A DNA stretch of 64,000 nucleotides. Source: Lasiosphaeria ovina (Eukaryota; Ascomycota; Sordariomycetes; Sordariales; Lasiosphaeriaceae). Location: contig JAULSN010000001.1 of NCBI GenBank assembly GCA_033439765.1, positions 1,550,001 through 1,614,000 on the forward strand, in the 5' to 3' direction. Both the position numbers and the translations under genes were made by a program. The notes beneath the pieces were generated by a model, which was given only the letters and a program-made list of their open reading frames with translations, was not told the origin of the DNA and made no database searches. This document shows positions 32,921 to 42,728 of the stretch, piece by piece. The first letter of the stretch is position 1. Each line of letters opens with the position of its first letter.

Positions 32921-35663
32921 CTAAAAAGAGACCCCTTTGTACCACCTTACAACCTGCTCCGTCCCAACTTCCATCACAGGAATGATATCAGGCGGTTGGT
33001 ATGTGTTGAGCGTGTGTCGTCGTGGAAAGTCGTGAGGCAGCGTAAAACACGGGAAGGTGTTTGATGTCATCGACTTCCGCTCTCCGCCCTTCAAGTTGCC
33101 TTGACGTCTCCTGCGTCGACCTGAAGTAAGGTGACTTCTCCAGCGGGGCTTTGGTGATTCCTTCTCGATGTCAAGTGGTGCTCGAAGACAGGGTACCGGA
33201 GACATGTTGACTGTGTCGATGCTCAAACTGAGAATGCGCCCTGGGAGTGCCTCAGGAATTTTGCAGTGTTCGATTGTATTATGTCCTGTAAGACCCGCCC
33301 TCGCCTCATTTGTCAGATCCGTCTCAGGCCTGTCCGGAATTGTATCTGTCTCAAGGTGTGCATCAAAGTCGGTCTCGAGCGAAAGTATTTCGATCTTTGC
33401 TTCTTCGATCTCGATGCTTTCTGATGATGCAATTCCCAACCACCCGGTACCAAAACATCCCATCGCATCTTCGGTCATAGGGTGTGTACTGTTGAAGGTC
33501 GTACCTATAGGGAGACTCTCTCTCGAGGTCGGCGGCGTGAATTGAGCACCAAGAGTTGGAGAGTCGCAAGACGCAGGGTAATCGAGATAATCTGAATTTG
33601 ATGTTGAGGGCGCCGTCGATCTGTGTTGAGATATTGGCTGCGCCCAAGGGTCAGACAACGGCAATTCAACTGGGAGAGACGCATTGTGAAGTCAACAAGG
33701 GCAATGTAGTTGGCGACAGGATCGTCATGACCCAGGGGAGTGCTATCAAGTTCAACAGGGGCCGCAATGTCGGCGGAAGGATTGCCATGATTCTTGTCGT
33801 GGGCCCTAGGGTCGACCAAGGCATCAACATATGGGGAGGCCGCAAGATTCCAAACATCCTGGACTGGCTCGCCCATTGATTGAGAACCTTCAGGGACTAA
33901 CACTGCCATGATTGAAAATCTGTCCATGCTCAGTGAGGCATATGAATGGGGAGTAGGTGCTAGTGGTTTAACAACCATGCACTGTTCTACTCCCTGCTCC
34001 ATCCACTGCCTTATACGACGATCCAGATCAGTTTCAATTTGTTGAAACCCCGTCTTCTTCTTTTGTAGCTTCCGGTGATTTGATGCTGCCCGCGTCATAT
34101 TACGCGTTCCTTTTGGCAAGATCCTCGACAACCACCGTCTCCCGGTCTCCTTTTGTCTCGCTTCGAGTGCATGTGTGCCAGATGTTCCCGCGCGGTCCAG
34201 CGAATTCAAGCCGAGCAACGCTCGCCCTTCCGGTGTATCACGTGCCCTAGTGTTCCCCCCTATAAGCACCTGCCTCCACAGTATCTTACCCGACAGGCCC
34301 TTCTGACTATCTCGTATTGGGTATGGGTCAATTCCAGTGCGCTGATTCCCAACGCGGGTGATCGAATTAGCGTCCCAGAGATTGAAAAGGGCGGGCGGAT
34401 CCGAGTCCTTCTCGAAGAGCGGTATGGGTAGAGAAGAGTCCTCGAGTTCTGGTGGGAGTATAGAGGGCCTCGGAATGCCAGTATTCCAAAGCTCGACAAC
34501 TAGCAATCTTGGGTTATTAGACTCTAGTGCGTTGCCCAGGGGGTAGCATCAGTGCCAAAAACGCCATCAAGGAGTCCCGGGTGGTTTGTGATGAAGTCAA
34601 GGACATCGGGCGGGTGACTCTTGCATTCGAACGAAGCGGGGATGAAGTTTCTGAGAATCTCGCCATACATTGGTTCAGCCTCCAATTTATAGGCGGTGGC
34701 CAGAAGTTCCATCGTTTAATAGTACTCGGCGTGGCCGCACCCAATCAGCTGTTTCTTTAAGTTCAGGGACTGTCTGCACAACTTTATTGCTCTTCGGAAA
34801 GAGGACTGCGTCAAATGTGTCAAGGCGAGGGCGTGCAGCAAATTTGGGGCGATCAAGTCCGGCGTGCGATTCGAGCGTGCCATTTCCTCAATGAGTGGCA
34901 CTGCATGAGGCCATTTCCCCAGAAACAAATAGCACATGGCCAGTTGAATCCGCAGTCGCTCAAACGCCACCCTATCACCATTGCGCTTTGCATGGCGGTT
35001 CAGTGCCATTTCCAACAGCGTCTCAGCTTTGGAGAAGTCCTTAAATCGAACACTCTCTCTAGCTCGCTTCCCCAGCCCAGTCAGGAATAGCAGCTCTAAG
35101 TCGGCGTCGGCATCCGGCTCATGCTCTTCTTGTACGGGAATTGCTATTTGTATCGCCAGGGTTGGCGAGGACGTCATTATATCTTCACTTTCCCATGGTG
35201 GCTCGTCCGCTTGCTACAAGAAGGCCGCGTCGAGGGGTTGGGGTGCCGAAATCCAGTCAGGGGGCCTCGCATGGCGATGGACCGGCGACATTAGAGTTGT
35301 CTCTATGTACTCTTTGATGCGGTCCACCCTGTGCGATGGAATGTGACCTGTCGTGCTCCTCACTGCCTCTGGCAACGAGGACTGGAAATGCATTGAACAG
35401 CCACGGACTGTGTTTGCCGTCAAGGTGGTCGCTGAGTGGAAGTTTCTAGCGGCAAGAACAAAATTCTGTAAATTGCGTGCGACGCGAGCCTCTGACGATT
35501 GTCTGAGAGTGCGCGAAAAGCCGGCAGTTGAGCCGACAGCAGCACGGAAGGAACTCCGGATGTACTCGTCGAGATGGGTCAACTGGATGGCGATCATGTC
35601 GTGATAACCATCGGATCGAAGTGACAACGATCTTTGGCCGAGAAATGGGATCTCAGCCATCAT
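32921..35663 (-). pseudogene. degraded large gene with TPR-like segment
   Basis: Leftward coding fragments follow one another: 35663-35217 (amino part ending DWISAPQPLDAAFL), TAG at 35214, then the same frame 35213-34719 (alpha-helical, TPR-like: FSKAETLLEMALNRHAKR, YLFLGKWPHAVPLIEEM, FRRAIKLCRQSLNLKK), TAA at 34716, then the same frame again to about 34524, a frame change, a long Pro/Ser/Asp-rich frame 34510-33660, and another one-base shift into the last frame to 32921. The two stops read as CAG and CAA changed to TAG and TAA. The ancestral protein would have been about 900 residues. I cannot name the family; TPR repeats downstream of a helical domain fit the C-terminal parts of fungal STAND-like proteins. 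Confidence 0.55.
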
Positions 35664-35755
35664 TCGCCTGCGAAACTGACAGTATTTCTAATGTATAAAA
35701 TTGCAGAATGTTCCATGAAGAACTTACACATTGAACACAGACAACAGCTGATTGT

Positions 35756-35905
35756 TGTACCCTAAAGTTACCCTCAGCAATTTCCATGTTCGTGCGTGAC
35801 CCTAAGCCGTTCCTGAGCTAGGGTGAGCTATAGGTAAGCCTGCTTACACAGCCGTGTGGCCCAATTTTGGACCCTCGACTAAAGTTACCATCCGGAGATT
35901 CCGGT
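35756..35905 (+). repeat. R2-like repeat fragment, diverged
   Basis: The stretch shares GTGGCCCAA...TTGGACC...AAAGTTACCAT with the R2 copies at 39071 and 48720 and starts TACCCTAAAGTTACC, like their ends. It overlaps the 3' end of the ankyrin relic, which it seems to have cut. Homology is patchy. Confidence 0.35.
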
Positions 35906-36141
35906 ACATTCTTCGGTTTATAGTAGTTTACGTTAACGCCATTCTCGATAAGAATCCAACACACTAGGCTTGACAAGGAAAGTCAGTCAGCAGTCTTAAA
36001 ACTGAAAAGGGAAGCGCTTAATAAAGGGTAGCATTACCTTCGTGGCACTGAGATCTTACTTACTATATGCCATAGTGTATTCCCCCACCTGTCCTCTATC
36101 GAGAGGTCGGCTTTTAGGTTAAGTAAAGCTTCCCAAAGCAT
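35900..36141 (-). pseudogene. ankyrin-repeat gene relic
   Basis: Reading leftward from 36141, EALLNLKADLSIEDRWGNT is followed by LWHIVSKISVPR; a 68-base intron (GTAATG..CAAG) joins to LVCWILIENGVNVNYYKPKN. The two parts look like consecutive ankyrin repeats and the splice signals are intact, but the frame then runs into R2-like repeat sequence and stops at 35818. Nothing that could be the rest of the protein was found upstream, where AT-rich imperfect ~34-base repeats occur (36180-36310). Confidence 0.45.
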
Positions 36142-36569
36142 ACACTAGTATATTCTACGACATCCTATCTTGTATTGGTATATTATGAGACATCCCATCA
36201 TATGTACCATCCCAAAATCCGAGCTAAGATACCATGTACTATCCCAAAATCCAAGCCGGGATATTGTGTACCATCCTAAGGCATGTACTAGTATATTCTG
36301 AGCCAAAATTCGGGGCCGAATATTGGCTCAGGATTTGGGTCATTGCGCAAAATGCTTAAAATACATCGCTCGCAGGCGCCGAATTTACTTTTATGGACTC
36401 CTTAAGTGGCAGTGGATTCTCCTCCCCAGAGGGCCGGAGGTGGGGCACGCGATAAGCGATAGGCGATATGGCATAGGCCAAGCCTGTGACAATAATGTCC
36501 ACCCCGCGCAAACCCTGCCCCGCGCTTCCTTTCCAAAGTTTCTCTCTTCACTTTCTTCACCTCGACTCC

Positions 36570-38184
36570 TACAACATGCCGCGCAGAAGTGCCAGGTCAA
36601 CACGCGCGGATGGCGACAGTCGCGACGATGATCTTCCACTAGGATCGCCAACCATTTGAGCGCGGCAACCCCGTCCGACGAGAAACCGCTGAGCAAATGT
36701 CTCGATTTTTTGCAGAGCGAGCCGACCGTCCACGACCGAGACACGCTAATGCGGTACGTCGACGCCGACGCAGTGCCGCAGCGAGAGCCCGTCACCAGCA
36801 TTCTGCCGCTCGACGAGCTCCACGAGCGACTCGACCGCATGGGGACAATTGAGGGCTATGCGATAAGAATGATGCCGCCGACATGGGAGCCCAACATCTA
36901 CCATTTCGCCGCCCTGCTGCTTGCCCCGATCGGGTACCTACGACAGCTCGCCGACGCTCCTATGCTCGTCAACACGCTTGATCTGCATAATATGCACGTA
37001 CCACAGCTCGTTCGGCTATGTATGCTCACCAACCCATTGGAATTTTCACTGTCATTTTCCAACGGACATAGTTCTTGCCACATCCAGGGACGTTGCGGCG
37101 AGATCGAACCTGTCGACCTCGGGCGCGAATTCGCTGGCAAGCGGGAGTAAGGGAAAGCGCAAGCGCGCTGCCAGTCATGGAGCAGGGTCTAGCGAACCGC
37201 GCACGGCAGCCCAAGGCGACGATGCAACCTACGAGCCCGGCCAAAAGTTCGACGCAAACGGTGACCTGATACGGAATACTACGCTGGCATCGGACCGAAG
37301 AAAGTTGGATCACGGCAGATGCGTCGTCCTAGGGACCGCTGACCCCCACGTTTGCCACATCATCCCTTTTTCAACGTGCAAAATCCGAACAGACTGGCTG
37401 CTTTTGCGAGTTACCTGCAGCCTTCCCTCCCGATCCTTATCGATAAGGATGCCGATGTTGACGTATTGCCGAGTTTCACTGGTGGTCTAGGTGTCTCGGA
37501 TAAGCTGTGGAATATGGTATCGCTCAACCCACAGCTCTATGTCTGGTGGGGAAAGCCTACTTTGGCTTCAAGTGTCTTGGCATCCTCCCGGGTGATGAAC
37601 CATTGGTCCGGGTTCGGTTTGTCTGGATGCCCCGAGCGATGACTATGTGGCAGAAGGACTGTCGGGACGAGGACGAGTTGCGGGTGCACATGAACAATGA
37701 CCGCAGTCCGTTGGTCGAACAAGGCGTCGCTGCTTTTCGCCTCTCCGGACGTCCGCTCTCGACCGGGGACGTTTTCGACATTCCTGTCGCCAAGGCCGAC
37801 GCCAAGAAGATGAAGATGGCGTTTGATCTTCAGTGGGTTCTCATCCGCATCGCTGCCCTAACGGGAGGAGCCGATGTGGACGATGTTGGGACCAGGGATG
37901 ATGATGATGGTCTGCCGGAAGAAGAGTTGTCACCGTTCCCGGTGTCGAGCTGGGTGGAAAATGTCAAACCCGGCCTGCCGGACGATGATGCGGATGTGTC
38001 GATGGGTACCAATGATGCTGGTGCGACGATGGGCACCGAAACCGGCTTGGGATGGCACGAGCGCCAACCGCTTGCCACGATTACACCATCTACAGTCCCA
38101 GCATCGCTGGGATCGACCAAGGGAGCGGCTCCTCTTCCTACAACCTGTGGCGTTGTTTTAAAGGAAAACCAGAAGATCAAATAG
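36570..38184 (+). pseudogene. HNH-nuclease-domain gene with several one-base frameshifts
   Basis: Coding signal passes through several frames: MPRRSARSTRADGDSRDDD (36576 on), then LSAATPSDEKPLSKCLDFLQ to about 37130, then KRKRAASHGAG to HGRCVVLGTADPHVCHIIPF (HNH_2-like core; Cys and the His of CHIIPF near 37340-37365), then NPNRLAAFASYLQ...SDKLWNMVSLNPQLYVWWGK, then AYFGFKCLGILPGDE to the stop at 38182-38184. Two of the joints fall in A or T runs short by one base. The family is a common fungal HNH-type protein of unknown role, in which the histidine-metal nuclease core is followed by a long helical tail. This copy is probably dead, unless the runs are sequencing slips. Confidence 0.55.
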
Positions 38185-39070
38185 CAGCTTATAATGTTAG
38201 TGACTTATAATAGTAGTGGCCCATATAGTAGTTTATAATAGTAATATAGCCTTAAGGACTACTAGTATAGTGTAATTGTCACACTGAACGGGAGAGAAAG
38301 GATAGAAGTGAATAAACTAGATTCTGTTGAACCCCCAGAAAGGAAGGATGGCTATTCCATCCTTCTATTTATATCTACAGGAGGCTGTTATGGTGGATCC
38401 ACAAAGATTCCTGCCAGGGAGGAGTGATCGCTACGATCGTGGCGGCATACTTCACTTGTGCCAAGCGCACAATCCAGTAGTGGAATGAGCGCGTCTCCAG
38501 GAACGCCATTTCTCACTGATTCCAGTGTCGATCCTCGGATCCAGACCTCTAGGTCTCAGAGAGGTTCGGCCCAAGTTGGGCCGGAACCTCCATTCTGTGC
38601 CTCAGTAATATATAGTTAACCTTACTTGCATCATTATATCCCCAATCCATACATCTCGTACCTCTACATCCCCGTAGATCTTAGTATCATACGTAGGGTT
38701 GGTTGAGAGGGAATGGTGGACTCGAATTTTGAGAGGGGAGTAGGAGCTTTTGTACCCCCTGCTACTTAGTGACAGTTTTTCACACAGGCCATGTATCCGC
38801 TTGGTTCCGACTCCTGGTAGGCTGCAAGTTTCGGGATGCTTAGGTGTGGGCATACAAGTTGTCAACTTCATGCCGATTCTCTTTTCCGAGCTCAATCTAG
38901 AGATGCGAGGTCCGACTTTAGGCGACGCCAAGGTGTGGCCTACTGAGACGGGCACTCGCTATTATCTTAGCCATGTTAGCTCTCTCATTTGGCCATTAAA
39001 CTTCACCAGAGTTTCGGGCAAGAGTCTCAGACGTTACCCGTCGCGTTCTCGCTCTATCCGAAGCTTTTTT
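38185..39070. other. intergenic, repeat-like AT-rich start
   Basis: 38190-38280 consists of AT-rich near-repeats (TTATAATAGTAGT types). 38280-38640 has the look of old transposon sequence, but no paired copy exists in the window. No gene supported. Confidence 0.3.
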
Positions 39071-39391
39071 CGTAAATAAGAAGATGGGAATGGAGACCTA
39101 ATAGGGGACATAAACTAGGTTTATGTGAAGAGGGAAGTGAGGAGGAGGGAAAAGGATGGGGGAGGTAGTCCTAGTTTTAAGACACAGGTGGCCCAAAACT
39201 GTTCCCTCGCGAAAAGTTGCCATTTGAGTTGTAGAGTACTGCCTAATCGTCTAAACCAGGTTTGGCGGTTTCTCTGATCATTTCCTAAGCAGCGCCTAAG
39301 TAGCGCCTGAGCAGCGCCTGAGTAGCACCTAAGCAAGGTAGCTAGGGGTGGTGCGGGTGACCAGGGTTGGGGAGTGCAACTTTGGGGTAAA
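39071..39391 (+). repeat. R2 repeat, copy a
   Basis: About 320 bases alignable in the same orientation to 48720-49035. Shared blocks include ACACAGGTGGCCCAAAAC, GTCTAAACCA, TTTGGCGGTTTCTCTGATC and the end GGGTAAAACAA. Inside is a minisatellite of about 10-11 bases (AGCGCCTGAG/AGCGCCTAAG) with roughly five units here and three in the other copy. It ends 5 bases from the stop of the truncated surface-protein gene. Confidence 0.65.
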
Positions 39392-39396
39392 ACAAA

Positions 39397-39861
39397 TCAA
39401 TAGCAACCACACAGCAGCAATTTACCCCCAATACCTATTCCCACCAGCGCCACAATCGTGAATGATCTGTTGAGCCCCCACAGCGTAAACCCGCCTGATG
39501 CGTAACTATACACGCACGTGGTAGCAGTAGTGTATCCTGAAGGGCAGCCCGTGGCAGGATGGAATGCAAAGAGCTGTAAATCGTTCCACCCCGGCGGCAA
39601 ACACTCGGTCAAGGTCCATGTTCCAAGCGACACTTGGTACGGCCAGTTGGCCCAGAGGAGAGGTCCCAGGGATGAGATGGTTGCTGGGACGGTGCAGATG
39701 TTGTTAGTACAGCCGCCCACCCAGCTGCGTAGGGTGGGAGTTGCGTATGATGGGGGAGGAGACCAGGTGGTGGTGAGGGGAACTGCTGAGGTGGCGGTGA
39801 AAAGAGGTAGAGTTGTTAATGTGGCCATAGGAGCCGGAATTAAGAATTCTGTGTGCGTCAT
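39397..39861 (-). CDS. truncated cell-surface protein, paralogue of the 59-60 kb gene
   Basis: The frame encodes 154 residues: a Thr/Ser/Pro-rich start (LTTTWSPPP), Cys pairs (GGCTNNICTVP), LTECLPPGW...ATGCPSGYTTATTC and a hydrophobic C-terminal stretch. The order PLTTT-x-PPP ... CLP-G ... G-CPxGY matches the protein at 59459-60491 but the long Ser/Thr stalk, single transmembrane helix and basic tail are missing. An R2 repeat begins 5 bases beyond the stop, so truncation by insertion is likely. The ATG is in a GGT trinucleotide-rich leader (39868-39891 on the plus strand). It may still be transcribed. Confidence 0.5.
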   Translation of the reverse strand: MTHTEFLIPAPMATLTTLPLFTATSAVPLTTTWSPPPSYATPTLRSWVGGCTNNICTVPATISSLGPLLWANWPYQVSLGTWTLTECLPPGWNDLQLFAFHPATGCPSGYTTATTCVYSYASGGFTLWGLNRSFTIVALVGIGIGGKLLLCGCY

Positions 39862-40564
39862 AACGAGTGGTGGTGGTGGTGGTGGTGGTACTCATCGCAT
39901 AGGAGCGCACCAGTCCTTGGGTCTGATGTCACCAGTGCTTGTGACGGAGATGTTGCAGAAGGCGCCGTTGCAGAAGAGGAAGAGTTTTGCGCTGGTGACC
40001 ACAGCAATGTTAACAACCACGGGACTCGAAAAGTCAGTGACCCAACTTAGTTTAGAGCCTCCTCCCCAGAAAGGGTGTGTCGGTTTCGCCGAGGCTGTAC
40101 ATTGAACCGTTCTAGTTCTGGTCACAGTCAGAGACCCCCACGACACGAAACCACGTCACCACTTTCCACACCAATATTAGTGTCTTGCTGAGTGCAAAAT
40201 ATTGCGCCATGTTGATTGTGGCCTCGATCATCGGCAATTCCTGCATGATAAGCTCCTTCTTTTCAGCGCGATGTGTGATATTCGCCAGGATGGTCGACAA
40301 TATATTCGGCGCCCTGTATGAATGTATCGTCGACCTCCCTAGTATTTGGACAGTGTGTGTAAGCTACTGCCATTTCAGGCCCCTGAGTGGTTTAGACCTT
40401 GATCGAGACCTTTTATCCAGGGTCAACGAAGGAGGCTCTGCTTCTTTTTTGAGAATAGAAATGGTCAAGCAAGTGCTAGAAGATTATCGCTGCATCGTCA
40501 CATGTAGGGACCAGGGGTCCGTCACTCCATAGGGCTGGGTCGAAATGTCTTAGCCTTTTGAGCC
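39862..40564. other. coding-like scraps, no gene modelled
   Basis: Minus-strand frames around 39892-40300 look weakly protein-like (for example QELPMIEATINMAQYFALSK) but have no clear start, splice pattern or family. A (GGT)n microsatellite lies at 39868-39891. Confidence 0.25.
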
Positions 40565-41070
40565 TCAGAGCCTTGTCGGACTTTGCCGTGTCCACCACAC
40601 TCTATCTCCAAACTGCGAAAGTAGTGATTCCGTAGCATGCTGAGTCTGAAAGTGTCGTGGCAGTGGGGAGGGTGTTTCTAAACAGTGGTAGGGACGCTCT
40701 GTATTATTCGGAACTGAGATTTTTAAAAAGCTGTCATGGCAACACTGTGCCAAAATAACAAACGCCCTCAGCAACACCGTCTCCTGGTTGAGGTCCCGCC
40801 CTCCTGCATTCCCATGCTTGACTAACATCGGGCTTACGAACAACCTGACCACACCGGCCCTATCCAGGTTGACCTTAGATCCAACTATTGTCGTGCTCTC
40901 GTCCATCTTCTCCCTCTCGAACTTCATGCTCTCAAGCAGGGGCGCCTGTAGGGAGAAGGACGCCTGACCTCCTATAACAAGGCAAGAGACGGCAATAGCT
41001 TGCTTAAGGACGTTATCCAGCTTTTCTGACGAAACAAGCTTTACAGGCGCAGAGCTCTACTTGATTTCTT
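40565..41070 (-). pseudogene. fragment of unknown gene
   Basis: Leftward frame with protein-like sequence LKQAIAVSCLVIGGQASFSL followed by ESMKFEREKMDESTTIV and GGRDLNQETVLLRAFVILA. It is continuous from about 41010 to 40740 and then degenerates. No start codon context or known domain; it looks like an internal piece of a larger gene. Confidence 0.3.
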
Positions 41071-41585
41071 CAGGTAACAGGCTCGTCATGTTGTCTAAGA
41101 CGTAAACCACGAAAGCTCTCACAAGCTTTTTATACAGTTAAAGTCTTCCTTGCTTATTATTAAAGCGCGTAGATAGTTGTTTGACTGTAAGGGACTGCTA
41201 CTTTGCGTGTTGACTGGCTGACTTGCCCACGCGTCGGCTCTGGCAAGCTAAGAGGCCTGGCCCGGCGCCCGTCTTGCGGCCCTTCGGGACCAAAACTTGG
41301 CTAATAGGGCAGGCCATATTTTGGGGACTCTTCCAGGGGGTTGATGGGCCGTGTCAAAGCGACTAATGCTGAATGTTAAAGACAACTTGGACGGATCTAC
41401 GCACGGGGCTAGCCACTTGACCCCCGTAGCCACCACGACTGTAGAAACTTCACACTCCGCCGAGTCAAGGATATCAAGCAACATATCCAACGAAAGCACA
41501 CGGTACTTCCCGGGTCTGAGTTTCGCTGCCGACTCTGCCCCGGCGTCCTACATCATGGCGATGACGTCACCCATCACAACAAAAC
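41071..41585. other. intergenic, nothing confident
   Basis: No feature supported; may include an upstream exon of the next gene. Confidence 0.3.
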
Positions 41586-42224
41586 ATGCCCGCTCCAGGT
41601 CATCACAAACGAGCAAATGGAGACATTGAAGAGCTACCCTGCCGGGGTAAGCTAATTGACGAACAATGGTACGATATGTGGAACATTCTTTTTCCCGGCC
41701 AACGCCGGCCACGGACGATACACCTCGACAGCAGTAACAACTCGCGAGAAGCGCGCATGAAGATGCTTCGCCAGGTGTGGCAAAGGCACAGGAATGAAAT
41801 ACTTACTGTGACGCACTTGAGTGCAAGTATCCCAAGCGCCATTCCACACCCCGGATTCGAAAGTTTCCCGTGGTATGGTTCTCCTCATTGGCAACAGTCA
41901 AGCCCTAAATTGGGCACGGAAACGGTTACGGCAACCACTGCAACGAGCGGAATCTCTGCGCAGTGGCACCCGCTTGACCAGATGATGGATACATTCTCGG
42001 CTCTGGTCAACCAGGAGTTGACCGATGATATTGTCGGCGTTGCCGACATGGACACCGATGGGTCGGATTCCGATGGTACAGTGATGGAAGCGACGTATTC
42101 GCTCCTCGTAGACCAAGAAAAAGAAAGGAAGGAAGTCTTGCTCCTCAGTTCCACCGTCCATCATGAAGTTTCGCGTCCGTGCAACAAAGGGAATGACTTG
42201 AAGAGACCTAGGCTTCGATCGTAA
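41586..42224 (+). CDS. unknown protein resembling the tail of fungal C2H2-associated proteins
   Basis: A 212-codon frame from ATG 41586. Residues about 25-45 read DEQWYDMWNILFPGQRRPRT, a motif that in many Pezizomycotina proteins follows a C2H2-like finger region (W-Y-D-x-W-x-I-L-F-P-G). No finger is visible here, so an upstream exon could be missing or the gene truncated. The rest is acidic, Ser/Thr-rich and unstructured-looking. Function unknown; nuclear location would be a guess. Confidence 0.45.
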   Translation: MPAPGHHKRANGDIEELPCRGKLIDEQWYDMWNILFPGQRRPRTIHLDSSNNSREARMKMLRQVWQRHRNEILTVTHLSASIPSAIPHPGFESFPWYGSPHWQQSSPKLGTETVTATTATSGISAQWHPLDQMMDTFSALVNQELTDDIVGVADMDTDGSDSDGTVMEATYSLLVDQEKERKEVLLLSSTVHHEVSRPCNKGNDLKRPRLRS

Positions 42225-42728
42225 GCCTCCTTGTCAGGGTCTGGTCAAGAATGGCACCGTCGTATTAAGTTGATCTGAATGCCAATCCATGCCATCAATC
42301 TGAAAGTTTACGAAGTAGGGACTAGCCCATGGCGGAGGTAGGGAATGCCGCAGGCTTGACAAAGGGATCCTTCTGCCAAGCAAAGGCGTCAGGAACTCGG
42401 CTGCGCCAAGGCCTACAGATTATAGGCAAGTGCGACAGGTCTGTAGCGGCTCAGTGGTCCCTGTCAGCTGAGATCTGCGACACGTGACGAGACTCAGCTC
42501 CAATCAATTCCAAGTTTCCCGCTGAGCCTCTATTTTCCATGTGTACCCCACTCGTGCCAACTCACCCACCGTGCTCATCAATCGGCGGCAGTTTGCCATT
42601 CTACCGTCTCACCAGGCAGGTTACCTACCCATAATTAGGGATGCGAAGTCGCCTTTATTCGCGTCACTCGAGCTCCTTCCGGTTTTGCGCTAATCTTATA
42701 GCCTGACAGGCGCCTGCGGCTTTGCCAA
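42225..42728. promoter_or_regulatory. upstream region of the NLR gene
   Basis: About 500 bases without a gene; presumably the promoter of the NLR. No specific element recognised. Confidence 0.3.

Noticed and set aside
38280..38640. Possible solo LTR (starts like TGTCACACTGAAC)
   Set aside because: No second copy, no matching end and no target-site duplication could be seen in the window.
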